Notes under the pieces: generated by a model
What the model saw: the letters and a program-made list of their open reading frames with translations, nothing else
Databases searched by the model: none
What the model was told of the DNA's origin: nothing
Part shown: positions 16,571-24,930 of the stretch, one piece after another
How the letters are laid out: each line of letters starts with the position of its first letter
Position numbering within the stretch: the first letter of the stretch is position 1
Source: Abditibacteriota bacterium
Lineage (GTDB): Bacteria > Armatimonadota > UBA5829
Reading direction: 5' to 3'
NCBI GenBank assembly: GCA_017552965.1
Contig: JAFZNQ010000054.1
Span: 1 to 49,688 of the forward strand
DNA: 49,688 nt
Program-made: the position numbers and the translations under genes

Positions 16571-17719
16571 TTACCCTTTTCTTTTTTCCAGCCATTCTCT
16601 CAGATAGTTTCTCAGAGCGGCGCTCCTGGAGGGATGGCGCAGCTGGCGTATGGCCTTGTTTTCTATCTGTCTGATACGCTCTCTGGTCACGTTGAAGTGG
16701 GCTCCCACTTCCTCCAGGGTCCTGGGACAGCCGTCGTGGAGCCCGAACCGCATGATGATCACTTCTCTTTCTCTCTGTCCCAGCATGCCCAGCGCTTCGT
16801 CCAGCAGCTCATTGAGCACCGTGTTGTTGGTGGCGTCGTTGGGGGAGGGGGAATCGGTGTCCACCACGAACTCGATGAGATGGGAGTCCTCCTCCTCTCC
16901 TATGGGCGTCTCCAGACTCAGGGGATCCTGGGATATGGTCCTGATCTCGTGGATCTTTTCCAGAGGGATGCCGGTCTCCTTGACCAATTCGTCGGTGGTG
17001 GGCTCCCTGCCGTTGCGCTGCACGAAGTTTTGCTGTGTCTTGACCAGGTGATTGATCTTCTCCACCATATGCACCGGTATGCGGATGGTGCGGCCCTGGT
17101 CCGCTATGGCTCTGGTGATAGCCTGCCGTATCCACCAGGTGGCGTAGGTGCTGAACTTGTAGCCCTTGGTGTGGTCAAACTTTTCCACTGCCCTGATGAG
17201 GCCTATGTTGCCCTCCTGTATCAGGTCCGGGAAGCTGAGGCCCCGCCCCAGGTATTTCTTGGCTATGGCCACCACCAGCCTCAGATTGCACTCTATGAGG
17301 TTGGACTTGGCGTCCTTGTCGCCCTTTTTGACCTTGCAGGCCAGTATCACCTCCTGACTGGAGGTCAGCAGATTCTTTTTGCCTATCTGGGACAGCCAGC
17401 TCTTGACGCTGTCGTCTATGCGGACTCCCGCTCCGGTGAGCTGCTCCTCCAGCTTGGTCTCGCTGATGTCCTCCAGCTCGTCGGCCTCTACCTCAAAGTC
17501 TATCAGATTTTCGTTTTCTTCCGGCGTGGTCTTGAAGCCGTTCTCTGCCAGCATATCCAGCAGGAGCTCCTGACAGTTGAGGTCGGGGAGATGGGTCTCC
17601 ATATAGTAGAGCAGCTGGTCGTAGGTGATGAATTGCTTGTCGCCTACGCTGTCAACTATCTTTGTGTACAGATCCTTCAGGTCCCTGTCGCTATCAAAGG
17701 ACGCTGTTTCCCTTGGCAT
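16571..17719 (-). CDS. rpoD: RNA polymerase sigma70 factor, first tandem copy
   Basis: A 382-residue complete sigma70. The N-terminal 65 residues ([18 protein letters not shown] and so on) resemble region 1.1. An acidic stretch (70-95), region 1.2 (101-130), region 2 (137-210), region 3 (215-290) and region 4 (300-365, [20 protein letters not shown]) follow. The [13 protein letters not shown] end is typical of primary sigma factors, which favours this copy as the ancestral housekeeping one; its position directly after dnaG supports this, since dnaG-rpoD is the usual order. It begins 10 bases after the dnaG stop. Confidence 0.94.
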   Translation of the reverse strand: MPRETASFDSDRDLKDLYTKIVDSVGDKQFITYDQLLYYMETHLPDLNCQELLLDMLAENGFKTTPEENENLIDFEVEADELEDISETKLEEQLTGAGVRIDDSVKSWLSQIGKKNLLTSSQEVILACKVKKGDKDAKSNLIECNLRLVVAIAKKYLGRGLSFPDLIQEGNIGLIRAVEKFDHTKGYKFSTYATWWIRQAITRAIADQGRTIRIPVHMVEKINHLVKTQQNFVQRNGREPTTDELVKETGIPLEKIHEIRTISQDPLSLETPIGEEEDSHLIEFVVDTDSPSPNDATNNTVLNELLDEALGMLGQREREVIIMRFGLHDGCPRTLEEVGAHFNVTRERIRQIENKAIRQLRHPSRSAALRNYLREWLEKRKG

Positions 17720-17729
17720 TGAATTCTCC

Positions 17730-19499
17730 TTACTTTGCTGAGAAGCCCTTGCTTTTCATAAGCGTGAGCAGCTCCTGGTATTCCGGGTCGGAGGCCTTCA
17801 GCTCGCCTCTCGAGAGCTTGTCGGTCAGTTCTTTTTTTCTGTCGGTCCGGCGGGCAAGGGCTTCCTCTTTGATGATGCTCATCAGCTCCGCAGGGGAGCC
17901 CGTGAGCAGCTCCGTGTCCGCCAGCATGGTGTAAAAGGGCTCCTGCAGCCCGTTCTCGGCTATCTCCCGGGTCAGATCGTCGAAGGATATGCTCTCCCCG
18001 GCGTCACAGTGAGCCTTGAGCAGCTCTGCCAGCCGGCGGAAAAAGCCTCCGGCAAAATACTCCGTGGAGATGCACGAAAAGATCTCGCTGAGACTGAAGT
18101 CGTCCTGGACGGCTCCCGCCAGCAGCAGCTCCTGCGCCCTGAAATACTTGCTGCGGGCGTCGGGCCTGAAGGGCTCCTCCTCTCCCGCGGCTGCGGGAGC
18201 GGGGCCGGAGAGACGATCCACTTCTTTGCGTATCTGCTCTTCGGCGTTGGCGCCGGTCTGGTATCTGGGGTGCAGATAGGCCACGTCTCCGATGAGGGCG
18301 TCCCTCTTGATGCCGTTGGGCTCTTTGGCTATGATGGGCATCACCGCATTCAGGGCCTCCATCCTGCCCTGACGGCCGGAGAGGTCGTAGCCTTTGAGGG
18401 TGTGTCGTATCTCAAACTCCAGCAGACCCGTGTCGGCGGCCAGGATGTCCGCAAAGCGTCCGAAGCCTCCGCTTCTGATGAGAGAGTCCGGGTCCTCGCC
18501 CTCCGGGAGGCCGGCGCATTTGACGTTCATACCGGCGGCCAGGAGCAGCTCTCCGTTGCCGAAGGCCGCCTTGACTCCGGCTTTGTCCGCGTCAAAGCAC
18601 AGAATGACGTTCCTGGTGTAGCGGGCCAGCTTTTTGATGTGCTCGGTGGTCATGGCCGTGCCCAGGGTGGCCACGGCGTTGGTGATGCCGGCAGAGTGGC
18701 AGGCAATCACGTCCATATAGCCTTCTACTATTATAACACGATCAGCTGCAGATATCTCACCGTGAGCCAGATCCAGAGCATAAAACTCCTTGCCTTTGGT
18801 AAAAAGAGGCGTCTCGGAGGTGTTGAGATACTTGCGCGGGTCCTTGTCGGCGTCGATGATCCTGCCGCCGAAGGCTATGACCTGCCCCAGTATATTGCGT
18901 ATGGGGAACATGAGCCTTCCGCGAAAACAGTCATAGACCCGCCCCTGTTCATTCTGGCTCAGAAGGCCGGCCTTCAGGGCCGTCTGCCGGGGGATGCGCT
19001 TGCTCTCCAGATAATTCAGGAGCCCGTCCCATTTGTCCGGAGCCCAGCCCAGGCCGAAGCGGGCTATCATGTCGCTGTCGATGCCTCTTCTGGAGAGATA
19101 GCTGATCACAGCGGGCTCCGCGTTCTTCAGCGACAGGGCAAAATAGTCGGCGGCCACACTGTTGGCCTCCAGCAGCTGCTCCTTTTCCGAAGCCTTTTCC
19201 CGGGCCCGGGGGTCTCTCCTGATGGTGACTCCCGCTTCCCTTGCCAGCAGCTCCAGAGCCTCCGGAAAGGACAGATTTTCTTTTTTCTGGATGAACGAAA
19301 AAATATCTCCCGCTTCACCGCACCCGAAGCATTTGAAAAACTGCTTTTTGGGGTCCACGTTGAAGGAGGGGGTCTTTTCGCTGTGAAACGGGCACAAGCC
19401 CAGATATTTGCTGCCCTGCTTTTTCAGCGATACGTATTTTGAGATAACGTCTACTATGTTCAGCCGGCTTTTGATCTCGCCGACGTAATCCTCAGCCAA
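17730..19499 (-). CDS. dnaG: DNA primase
   Basis: A 589-residue primase that makes RNA primers at replication forks. The N-terminal zinc site is C36, H39, C57, C60 ([11 protein letters not shown] to KCFGCG). The RNA polymerase core follows with the Toprim motifs VIIVEGYMD and LCFDADKAG. The C-terminal helicase-binding region is about 150 residues and poorly conserved, as usual. The start is TTG at 19499, supported by AAAGGAGA about 8 bases upstream and by the family N-terminus ([18 protein letters not shown]). It leads the dnaG-rpoD-rpoD-sigma4 cluster, a variant of the macromolecular synthesis operon without rpsU. Confidence 0.96.
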   Translation of the reverse strand: MAEDYVGEIKSRLNIVDVISKYVSLKKQGSKYLGLCPFHSEKTPSFNVDPKKQFFKCFGCGEAGDIFSFIQKKENLSFPEALELLAREAGVTIRRDPRAREKASEKEQLLEANSVAADYFALSLKNAEPAVISYLSRRGIDSDMIARFGLGWAPDKWDGLLNYLESKRIPRQTALKAGLLSQNEQGRVYDCFRGRLMFPIRNILGQVIAFGGRIIDADKDPRKYLNTSETPLFTKGKEFYALDLAHGEISAADRVIIVEGYMDVIACHSAGITNAVATLGTAMTTEHIKKLARYTRNVILCFDADKAGVKAAFGNGELLLAAGMNVKCAGLPEGEDPDSLIRSGGFGRFADILAADTGLLEFEIRHTLKGYDLSGRQGRMEALNAVMPIIAKEPNGIKRDALIGDVAYLHPRYQTGANAEEQIRKEVDRLSGPAPAAAGEEEPFRPDARSKYFRAQELLLAGAVQDDFSLSEIFSCISTEYFAGGFFRRLAELLKAHCDAGESISFDDLTREIAENGLQEPFYTMLADTELLTGSPAELMSIIKEEALARRTDRKKELTDKLSRGELKASDPEYQELLTLMKSKGFSAK

Positions 19500-19536
19500 T
19501 GGTCCGTCTCCTTTATACGTATGGTTTTCTACTATT

Positions 19537-19542
19537 ATTATA
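19537..19542 (-). promoter_or_regulatory. -10 element of the dnaG operon
   Basis: A perfect TATAAT reads on the minus strand about 40 bases before the dnaG start. No good -35 hexamer is seen at 16-18 bases, so the promoter may be weak or depend on another feature. Confidence 0.45.
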
Positions 19543-19554
19543 CGCTATCGACGC

Positions 19555-19586
19555 GTAAAAAGTGCCCGGAAACGGGTCCGGGCACT
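19555..19586 (-). terminator. Intrinsic terminator of the Met-Pro-Thr-rich protein gene
   Basis: A 10-bp perfect stem (19561-19570 with 19577-19586), a 6-base loop, and TTTTTACG on the minus strand. It lies between the minus-strand gene at 19604 and the dnaG promoter. Confidence 0.87.
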
Positions 19587-19603
19587 GATTTTGTGATGAG
19601 AGA

Positions 19604-20584
19604 TCAGTTGTAGATGGGATCGCCTACGGCGATGGTCAGAGCCACCAGCTTCTTGTTCAGGAAGGTGTAGGCCACGCCGAACTTGTCCATGTAGTCCATT
19701 CTCATGTAGTTGCCCAATATCTGAATGTTGGAGGGGTCGATGCCCATGAGGTAGGTGACCAGCTTGTAGGTGTCGCCTATCATGATGCCGTTGTTCAGCT
19801 TGGCATACTTCCAGGGATACAGGCTGACTACGGTGATCTGGCTGATCTTGCCGCCTGTGACTATGAACTCCAGATTGGTGCCTGCGGGCAGGTCATACTG
19901 CCAGCACAGGGACTCTTCGTCTATCCTGGAGGAGGTGCCTGCAAAGGCAGTGCCTGCAGTCTGCGCGCCGCCGGCTGCGGTGGCGCCGCCCATACCGGGC
20001 ATGGAAGGCATGGTGGGAGAGCCGGGCATGGTGGGAGTAGGCATTGACATAGCTCCCGGATCAGGCGTAACGGACATACCGCCTCCCGAAGGCATGCTGG
20101 GAGTACTGGGCATGGTAGGAGTACTGGGCATGGTAGGGCTGGTGGGCATAGTCGGTGTCGGCATGGTCAAAGCCCCCGAGGGCATGCTGGGCGAAGTCGG
20201 CATGGTGGGAGTAGGCATAGTCAAAGCGCCTGCGCCCATAGCAGAAGTGCCGCCCATGGTGTCGGTGCCCATCATTCCGGTGCCCATCATTCCGGTGGAC
20301 TGCTGAGGAGCTGCGGAATGGATGATGACCTTGGTGGGGTTGCCATACTTTTCCAGGATTCTCAGAGCGTTGTCGCCCAGCTTGACGCCGGCCAAAGAGG
20401 TCTCCTTTGTCTTGACGCTCTTGAATACTCTGCCGGCAGTGACGTCAGATCCGTTCAGGATGCTGGCGGGTACCTTTTTGGAAGCCGGGGCGGCTTTCTT
20501 CCCTGCGCAAAGACCGGGAACGGCCGCTGCTGCGATGAGAATGGCTATCAGCACACACAAGGCTGCTTTTGCTTTTGATGTCAT
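19604..20584 (-). CDS. Secreted protein with a Met-Pro-Thr-Ser-rich tract
   Basis: A 326-residue protein with a signal peptide (about residues 1-27, ending PGLCAG). Two related segments, LAGVKLGDNALRILEKYGNP (64-83) and LNNGIMIGDTYKLVTYLMG (about 266-284), look like a repeated small alpha/beta unit. Between them, residues 98-200 form a low-complexity tract of MPTPTMPTSPTMP-type repeats with Gly/Met-rich flanks. The tract resembles a flexible, possibly surface-exposed linker. A similar tract occurs in the lipoprotein at 32293. Function unknown. GAAGGAGA precedes the ATG, and the gene has its own promoter and terminator, so it is a single-gene unit. Confidence 0.65.
   Translation of the reverse strand: MTSKAKAALCVLIAILIAAAAVPGLCAGKKAAPASKKVPASILNGSDVTAGRVFKSVKTKETSLAGVKLGDNALRILEKYGNPTKVIIHSAAPQQSTGMMGTGMMGTDTMGGTSAMGAGALTMPTPTMPTSPSMPSGALTMPTPTMPTSPTMPSTPTMPSTPSMPSGGGMSVTPDPGAMSMPTPTMPGSPTMPSMPGMGGATAAGGAQTAGTAFAGTSSRIDEESLCWQYDLPAGTNLEFIVTGGKISQITVVSLYPWKYAKLNNGIMIGDTYKLVTYLMGIDPSNIQILGNYMRMDYMDKFGVAYTFLNKKLVALTIAVGDPIYN
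19985..20293 (-). repeat. Tandem degenerate repeat coding for the Met-Pro-Thr tract
   Basis: Short direct repeats around an ATGCCTAC(T/C)CC-type unit (minus strand) encode residues 98-200. Two longer copies of GALTMPTPTMPTSPxMPS occur in a row, so the tract probably grows and shrinks by slippage. Confidence 0.7.
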
Positions 20585-20662
20585 TTGACTTCTCCTTCTT
20601 CAACACATGAAACGTATATGAAACACATACAGAGTTGTGAGAAAATACGGTTCTCTATATTC

Positions 20663-20692
20663 ATTTTACTATGTTCACAAAAAGTTTTTCAA
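20663..20692 (-). promoter_or_regulatory. Promoter of the Met-Pro-Thr-rich protein gene
   Basis: On the minus strand: TTGAAA (20687-20692), an 18-base spacer, TAAAAT (20663-20668). The same N18-TAAAAT layout precedes the prepilin gene at 49576. Confidence 0.6.
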
Positions 20693-20725
20693 GCATTTTT
20701 TGCCCGCGGACGGAAAAATTTTTAA

Positions 20726-22432
20726 TTATTTTATTATTTCCTCCATGGTCACGCACTTATAGCCGTTGCTGGCGGCGTGGTCCAGTATCACCGGCAGGGC
20801 TTTGGTCACCGCTACCACGTCGTTGTGGAGCAGGTAGATGAACCCGGGCTTCATGCTGCTGATGCAGTAGTCCGCCAGTATCTCGGGAGTGGATTCCTGC
20901 AGGTGGGTGGAGTTCTTGGTCCAGAGGCCTATATGGACGCCGTATTCCCGGGACAGCCTGCTCTGCTCTTCGTCCCTGTTGCCGCCGGGAGGGCGGAAAT
21001 ACAGGGTGGGCTTGCCGCCGCAGGTCAGGATGGAGCAGTAGCACTGCAGGGTCTCCTTGACTATGTCCGGGTAGTCCAGCTTGGTGTAATTGGGATGGTT
21101 CTGGCTGTGGAGCGCCAGCTGGTGGCCGTCCTCCATGATCTGCTTGATGATCTCGGGATACTTCTCCGCCTGCCTGCCCACCAGGAAAAAGGTGGCCTTT
21201 ACTCCGTATTCCTTCAGTATCTTCAGGTTTTCCAGAGTGGTGGGGGTGGGGCCGTCGTCAAAGGTGAGGCATATCTGCTTTTTGTCGGGATTGCCCTTTT
21301 CGATGACGCTGACTCCCTCGGATATGAAGTAATACCTGCGCAGCAGGTCCGAGGCGTCTCTGTACTGGGGGTTGGCCGCCACGCATTGGATCAGCGATTT
21401 TTCGTGGAGCTCCAGGTCCTTTTCTCTGGCGGCGCAGACCGCCATGAGATAGTTCACCGATTCCATGCCCTGACGGGGAGTGACGAACTCGGTGAGCCGG
21501 TCCCATATCTTCTGCTCGTCCGGAGCGGCGTGCTCCTTCTGGTTGAACACCTCGATGGTAAAGGTCTTGTCGGAGAGCTTGTTGCCATAGGCGTCCATGG
21601 CCGTGATCTTCACGTCGTGGATGCCGTTGAGCAGGGTCTCCGTATTGAGGGTGAAGCTGTAGGGATAGGAGTTGGTGACGCTCCTCATCCTGCCGTCTAT
21701 ATACAGCATGGCGGACTTGATATCGTCGTTGCTGCCTATGTCCGCCTTGATGCTGGCCTTGCCCTGCAGGGTGTAGTCCGCCTTTTTGGTCTGCGCGTCC
21801 AGGCCTATGGGACCCTTGACGGAGAGAGCGTTGAAGAATATGGGCTTCTTGTAGTCATAGGCCAGTATGATGCCCTTGGTGTCCTTGTATATGTCTCTGC
21901 CCTTGACCCGCTCTATCTCCCGCAGGCCCTTCAGAGAGTCGGCTATGTTGTCCCGCAGCATGTTCCAGTAGGCGTGAAGCTCTATGGCGGGCAGGTTGTC
22001 CGCAGGCAGCTCGGGGTCGCAGTAGTCGGCGTCCTGCATGGTCCTGAGGAAGGCCATGATCACCTCGTAGCCCTCTATGCGCCCCTCAAAAGCCGAGAAG
22101 GCCTCTATGGCCTGGGGATATTTGGCCCTCCGGGCCAGCAGCACGGCCTTGCACAGCTCCGCCACCGGATTGGTCTCGGCGTCAAATATCTTCTGGGCTT
22201 CGTCTCCGTAGCCGCCTATCATCAGGTCGATGCCGTACAGAGTGCGGATATAGACGTCCTCTCCGAAATACTTTTTCATATTGCGGAGCACTTCTATGGA
22301 CGCGTTGGTGTCGCCTATCTCCGTGTAGGAGATGGCGTCGTTCATCAGACGGGAATAATCGTCGCCGTCGTCCGCCGCTGCCGCGCAGGCCAGGGCCAGG
22401 AGCAATATGAGGGCTGCTAAAAACCTTTTCAT
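20726..22432 (-). CDS. Secreted polysaccharide deacetylase with TPR-like and Ig-like regions
   Basis: A 568-residue exported protein (signal peptide about 1-20). Residues about 25-190 are helical and TPR-like. About 205-295 resemble a bacterial Ig-like domain (SIKADIGSNDDIKSAMLYID to DKTFTIEVFN). The C-terminal 180 residues are a NodB/CE4 deacetylase domain with TFDDGP, the metal-binding HSQNH, and RPPGG. The later W-x-D motif is altered (LWTKNSTH). Such enzymes remove acetyl groups from peptidoglycan or exported glycans; the substrate is not clear here. The start has no obvious Shine-Dalgarno and lies just after the rpmA terminator, so expression may depend on read-through. Confidence 0.85.
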   Translation of the reverse strand: MKRFLAALILLLALACAAAADDGDDYSRLMNDAISYTEIGDTNASIEVLRNMKKYFGEDVYIRTLYGIDLMIGGYGDEAQKIFDAETNPVAELCKAVLLARRAKYPQAIEAFSAFEGRIEGYEVIMAFLRTMQDADYCDPELPADNLPAIELHAYWNMLRDNIADSLKGLREIERVKGRDIYKDTKGIILAYDYKKPIFFNALSVKGPIGLDAQTKKADYTLQGKASIKADIGSNDDIKSAMLYIDGRMRSVTNSYPYSFTLNTETLLNGIHDVKITAMDAYGNKLSDKTFTIEVFNQKEHAAPDEQKIWDRLTEFVTPRQGMESVNYLMAVCAAREKDLELHEKSLIQCVAANPQYRDASDLLRRYYFISEGVSVIEKGNPDKKQICLTFDDGPTPTTLENLKILKEYGVKATFFLVGRQAEKYPEIIKQIMEDGHQLALHSQNHPNYTKLDYPDIVKETLQCYCSILTCGGKPTLYFRPPGGNRDEEQSRLSREYGVHIGLWTKNSTHLQESTPEILADYCISSMKPGFIYLLHNDVVAVTKALPVILDHAASNGYKCVTMEEIIK

Positions 22433-22439
22433 AATAGAT

Positions 22440-22468
22440 GAAAAGCCGGTCTTCGTAAGACCGGCTTT
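22440..22468 (-). terminator. Terminator of the rplU-rpmA operon
   Basis: A 12-bp perfect stem (22442-22453 with 22457-22468) with a 3-base loop. On the minus strand it is followed by TTTTC. Confidence 0.85.
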
Positions 22469-22480
22469 GTGTGGTCGTGA

Positions 22481-22732
22481 TCAGTCGTTGTAAACGCTGA
22501 CGGCTTTTCTGCCCTTTACGTTTTCAAATTTGACCGTGCCGTCAATCAGAGCAAACAGGGTATCGTCCTTGCCTCTCCCGACGTTGTTGCCGGGATGGAT
22601 GCGGGTGCCTCTCTGTCTCACGATGATGCTGCCCGCCGTGACTATCTCGCCGCCGTATTCCTTGACACCCAGTCTTTTGGGATTGGAATCACGTCCGTTG
22701 CGCGTACTGCCAACACCTTTTTTATGTGCCAT
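22481..22732 (-). CDS. rpmA: 50S ribosomal protein L27
   Basis: An 83-residue L27 near the peptidyl transferase centre. It begins directly with [20 protein letters not shown], without the cleavable N-terminal extension found in Firmicutes, and keeps the [22 protein letters not shown] core. It is 13 bases downstream of rplU in the conserved L21-L27 pair. The obg gene, which often follows, is not here. Confidence 0.97.
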   Translation of the reverse strand: MAHKKGVGSTRNGRDSNPKRLGVKEYGGEIVTAGSIIVRQRGTRIHPGNNVGRGKDDTLFALIDGTVKFENVKGRKAVSVYND

Positions 22733-22745
22733 GGTATGCCTCCGT

Positions 22746-23060
22746 TTATGCTACAGTGATCTTGCTGATCTTTACAGCGGTCAGATCCTGTCTGTGTCCG
22801 TATTTCTTGTGGTAGTCCTTCTTGGGCTTGTAGATATAGCCGTTGATCTTCTTGCCGCGGTAGTTCTTGATGACTTCGCCTTCCACCACAGCGCCTTCCA
22901 CGAAGGGAGTGCCTACCTTGATGTCGGCATCCACCACCAGAAGTATATCCTTGAATTCTATTTTGTCGCCGGCGTTCACGTCCGAGAGTCTGTTGACGGA
23001 GATGATGTCGTTCTCCGAGACCTTGAACTGCTTGCCGCTGGTCTTGATAATGGCGTACAT
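22746..23060 (-). CDS. rplU: 50S ribosomal protein L21
   Basis: A 104-residue L21 of normal length. The ATG at 23060 is chosen over longer frames because [14 protein letters not shown] is the family N-terminus and AGGGGG lies just upstream; a longer reading would start near or before the promoter. The C-terminus carries [22 protein letters not shown], the rRNA-binding basic tail. It is driven by a consensus promoter at 23107-23135. Confidence 0.97.
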   Translation of the reverse strand: MYAIIKTSGKQFKVSENDIISVNRLSDVNAGDKIEFKDILLVVDADIKVGTPFVEGAVVEGEVIKNYRGKKINGYIYKPKKDYHKKYGHRQDLTAVKISKITVA

Positions 23061-23106
23061 ATGTGTGCCCCCTAATCTTTTCTTCATTTTCAGACAGACA
23101 AATACT

Positions 23107-23135
23107 ATTATACACGTTTCCGGAGCGCTTGTCAA
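23107..23135 (-). promoter_or_regulatory. Consensus promoter of rplU-rpmA
   Basis: On the minus strand: TTGACA (23130-23135), a 17-base spacer, TATAAT (23107-23112). Both hexamers are perfect. The leader to the L21 start is only about 40 bases. Confidence 0.92.
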
Positions 23136-23212
23136 ATACCTCCGGAAAAAAAGGCCGGGACTTTCCGCATAAATTATTATAGCAGAATCTTCAAAAAAAA
23201 TCCCGGGGCCAG

Positions 23213-23241
23213 TTGACAGGGGCCTGTCAAAGGATTATAAT
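23213..23241 (+). promoter_or_regulatory. Consensus promoter of the structured RNA
   Basis: TTGACA (23213-23218), a 17-base spacer, TATAAT (23236-23241). This is a perfect sigma70 promoter, divergent from the rplU promoter. The expected start of transcription is about 23248-23250. Confidence 0.9.
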
Positions 23242-23247
23242 GTATAT

Positions 23248-23436
23248 GTAAGTCGCATAAACGAATGTGTATATAGCTATGAAAACCATTACTTCTCAGG
23301 TAAAATTCATTATACAGGATACTATCAAGGCGCATTTCTGGCAGAGCTGAGCGCTGCCGGAAATGCATCATCAACTCCGCAGCGCAACGACACGGCGCTG
23401 CGGTTTTATATTGCCGCAGTTTATGCGGCTTTTTTG
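23248..23436 (+). ncRNA. Putative structured small RNA of about 189 nt, family not recognised
   Basis: The unit runs from a perfect promoter to a strong terminator and has no convincing protein. The 5' end (23250-23262) can pair with the 3' end (23419-23431) over 13 consecutive base pairs with one G-U. Further pairing continues inwards: 23266-23269 with 23415-23418, and 23271-23276 with 23406-23411. Inside this closing stem are a 13-bp hairpin with one G-U (23332-23344 with 23354-23366) and a 9-bp perfect hairpin (23377-23385 with 23395-23403). A weaker arm is possible at 23280-23309. Size and paired ends recall 6S RNA, but no 6S sequence motif is seen and the interior is branched. A 23-codon ATG frame at 23279-23350 has no ribosome-binding site. 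A leader or attenuator for the gene at 23641 is the main alternative. Confidence 0.65.
23413..23435 (+). terminator. Terminator of the structured RNA
   Basis: A 6-bp GCCGCA/TGCGGC stem with a GTTTA loop and a T6-G-T5 tail. The 3' arm of this hairpin is the same sequence that can pair with the RNA 5' end, so the two structures exclude each other. Confidence 0.82.
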
Positions 23437-23582
23437 TTTTTCGGACGTTTTTCGGGCCGCTTCTCCGGAGCGCAAAAAAGAAGCGGAAAAGCGTTCAGGC
23501 ACCGCCCTTCTGCGGAAAAAATAAACAATTGGGTAAGAATGTAAATATAACGACTGATATAAAGGAGGCGCTCCGGCGGGTG

Positions 23583-23611
23583 TGGACAACGTGTTTCAAA
23601 ACTGATATAAT
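23583..23611 (+). promoter_or_regulatory. Promoter of the acyl-CoA ligase gene
   Basis: TGGACA (23583-23588), a 17-base spacer, TATAAT (23606-23611), 30 bases before the ATG at 23641. This independent promoter argues that the upstream RNA is not simply the ligase leader. The stretch 23437-23582 holds only a weak CCGCTTC/GAAGCGG inverted repeat and no gene that I can see. Confidence 0.8.
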
Positions 23612-23640
23612 AATATTAATGATCATTAGAGGTTAACCAG

Positions 23641-24927
23641 ATGAATTACTACTTCAACGCCATGGCGGAGACCATGAGCCAGGATCAGCTGAAGACCGTT
23701 CAGCTCCGGGGCCTTCAGAGGACCATCCGCAACGCCTATATCAACAACGAGTTTTACCGCAGCAAGTTTGACGCGGCGGGAGTGAACCCCAACGACATCA
23801 AGAGCCTGGACGACCTGCCTCTCCTGGGCTTCATAGACAAGAACGACCTGCGGGACCAGTTCCCCCTGGGCATGCTGTGCAAGCCCGAAGAGGACATCAG
23901 GGAAATGCATATGTCCTCGGGTTCCACCGGGACTCCGGTGGCCATGGTGTATGACGAGCACGACCTGGACCAGTGGGCGGAATGTATGGCCCGCTGCTAT
24001 CATATGGCGGGGGTCCTGCAGGGCGACAAGGTGCAGATCACCCCTACCTTCGGCCTCTTCAACGGCGGCTTCGGCATGTATCACGGCGCCAGAAAGGCCG
24101 GCCTCTTCGTGGTGCCTGCCAGCAGCGGCAACACGGCGCGCCAGATAAGGCTCATCAACAGCTTCCACGTCAAGTGCCTGACCGGCGTGGTCAGCTACAC
24201 CATGCGCATCATGGAGGTCATGAACGAAATGGGCGTCACCATGCCTTCCCTGAAGGTGGGCATCTTCGGCGCGGAGACCTTTTCGGACAAGATGCGCGAA
24301 AAGATAGAGAAGGGCCTCAATATCGAAGCCTTTGACATCTACGGCATGACCGAGACCGGAGGCGTGGGCACCACAGGCATGGACTGCGCCGCTCACGACG
24401 GCATCCATATTTTTGAAGACCAGTATATCATCGAGATCATCGATCCGGAGACCGGCAAGGTGCTTCCGGACGGCCAGAGCGGCGAGGTGGTCTTTACCAG
24501 CCTGAACCGCAACTGCATCCCCATCATCCGCTTTAAGACCGGCGACATCAGCCGCATCATTTCCAGAGAGACCTGCGCCTGCGGCCGCACCCATGCCAGA
24601 ATAGACCGCATCAAGGGCAGGATAGACGACATGCTCATAGTCAAGGGCGTCAACTTCTTCCCCAAGCAGGTGGAGCAGGCTCTGATGGAGATCCCCGGCG
24701 TGCTGTCCGACTATCGCATCATCATCTACGAGAACCACGGCATCAAGGACGTGCGCATAGAGGTGGAGGCCGAGGAAGGAGTCACCGGCTACACCGTGGA
24801 GAAAAAGCTCAAGGAAGTGCTGGGCTTCTCTCCCAAGGGCGACGTTTACAAGCCCGGCAGCCTGCCCAGAAGCGAAGGCAAGGCCAAGAGAGTCTTTTAC
24901 CAGAACGAAAACGGCGAGCTTGTGTAG
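23641..24927 (+). CDS. Phenylacetate-CoA ligase-like AMP-forming enzyme
   Basis: A 428-residue PaaK-type adenylate-forming ligase. The AMP-binding loop is SSGSTGTPVAMVYDE, with a later YGMTETGG motif, RFKTGDIS, and the C-terminal domain IKGRIDDMLIVKGVNFFP, typical of PaaK rather than of longer acyl-CoA synthetases. Such enzymes activate aromatic acids (phenylacetate, indoleacetate) to CoA thioesters. No other phenylacetate pathway gene is nearby; in anaerobes PaaK homologues often pair with indolepyruvate oxidoreductase, which is not seen here. The substrate is therefore open. The permease gene follows 3 bases after the stop. Confidence 0.88.
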   Translation: MNYYFNAMAETMSQDQLKTVQLRGLQRTIRNAYINNEFYRSKFDAAGVNPNDIKSLDDLPLLGFIDKNDLRDQFPLGMLCKPEEDIREMHMSSGSTGTPVAMVYDEHDLDQWAECMARCYHMAGVLQGDKVQITPTFGLFNGGFGMYHGARKAGLFVVPASSGNTARQIRLINSFHVKCLTGVVSYTMRIMEVMNEMGVTMPSLKVGIFGAETFSDKMREKIEKGLNIEAFDIYGMTETGGVGTTGMDCAAHDGIHIFEDQYIIEIIDPETGKVLPDGQSGEVVFTSLNRNCIPIIRFKTGDISRIISRETCACGRTHARIDRIKGRIDDMLIVKGVNFFPKQVEQALMEIPGVLSDYRIIIYENHGIKDVRIEVEAEEGVTGYTVEKKLKEVLGFSPKGDVYKPGSLPRSEGKAKRVFYQNENGELV

Positions 24928-24930
24928 AGC

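Noticed and set aside
20585-20725. A terminator after the polysaccharide deacetylase gene
   Set aside because: T-runs are present on the minus strand, but no stem of useful length; the stretch is better explained by the promoter at 20663-20692.
23279-23350. A 23-codon ATG frame inside the putative structured RNA
   Set aside because: No Shine-Dalgarno sequence, and the second half lies inside a long hairpin. Its composition gives no sign of a leader peptide (one Trp, no repeated amino acids).
23248-23436. Naming the RNA as 6S, SRP, tmRNA or RNase P
   Set aside because: Size and paired ends suit 6S, but the interior branches and no conserved motif of 6S, SRP (apical GGAA/GGAG) or tmRNA is seen. 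RNase P and tmRNA would be longer.
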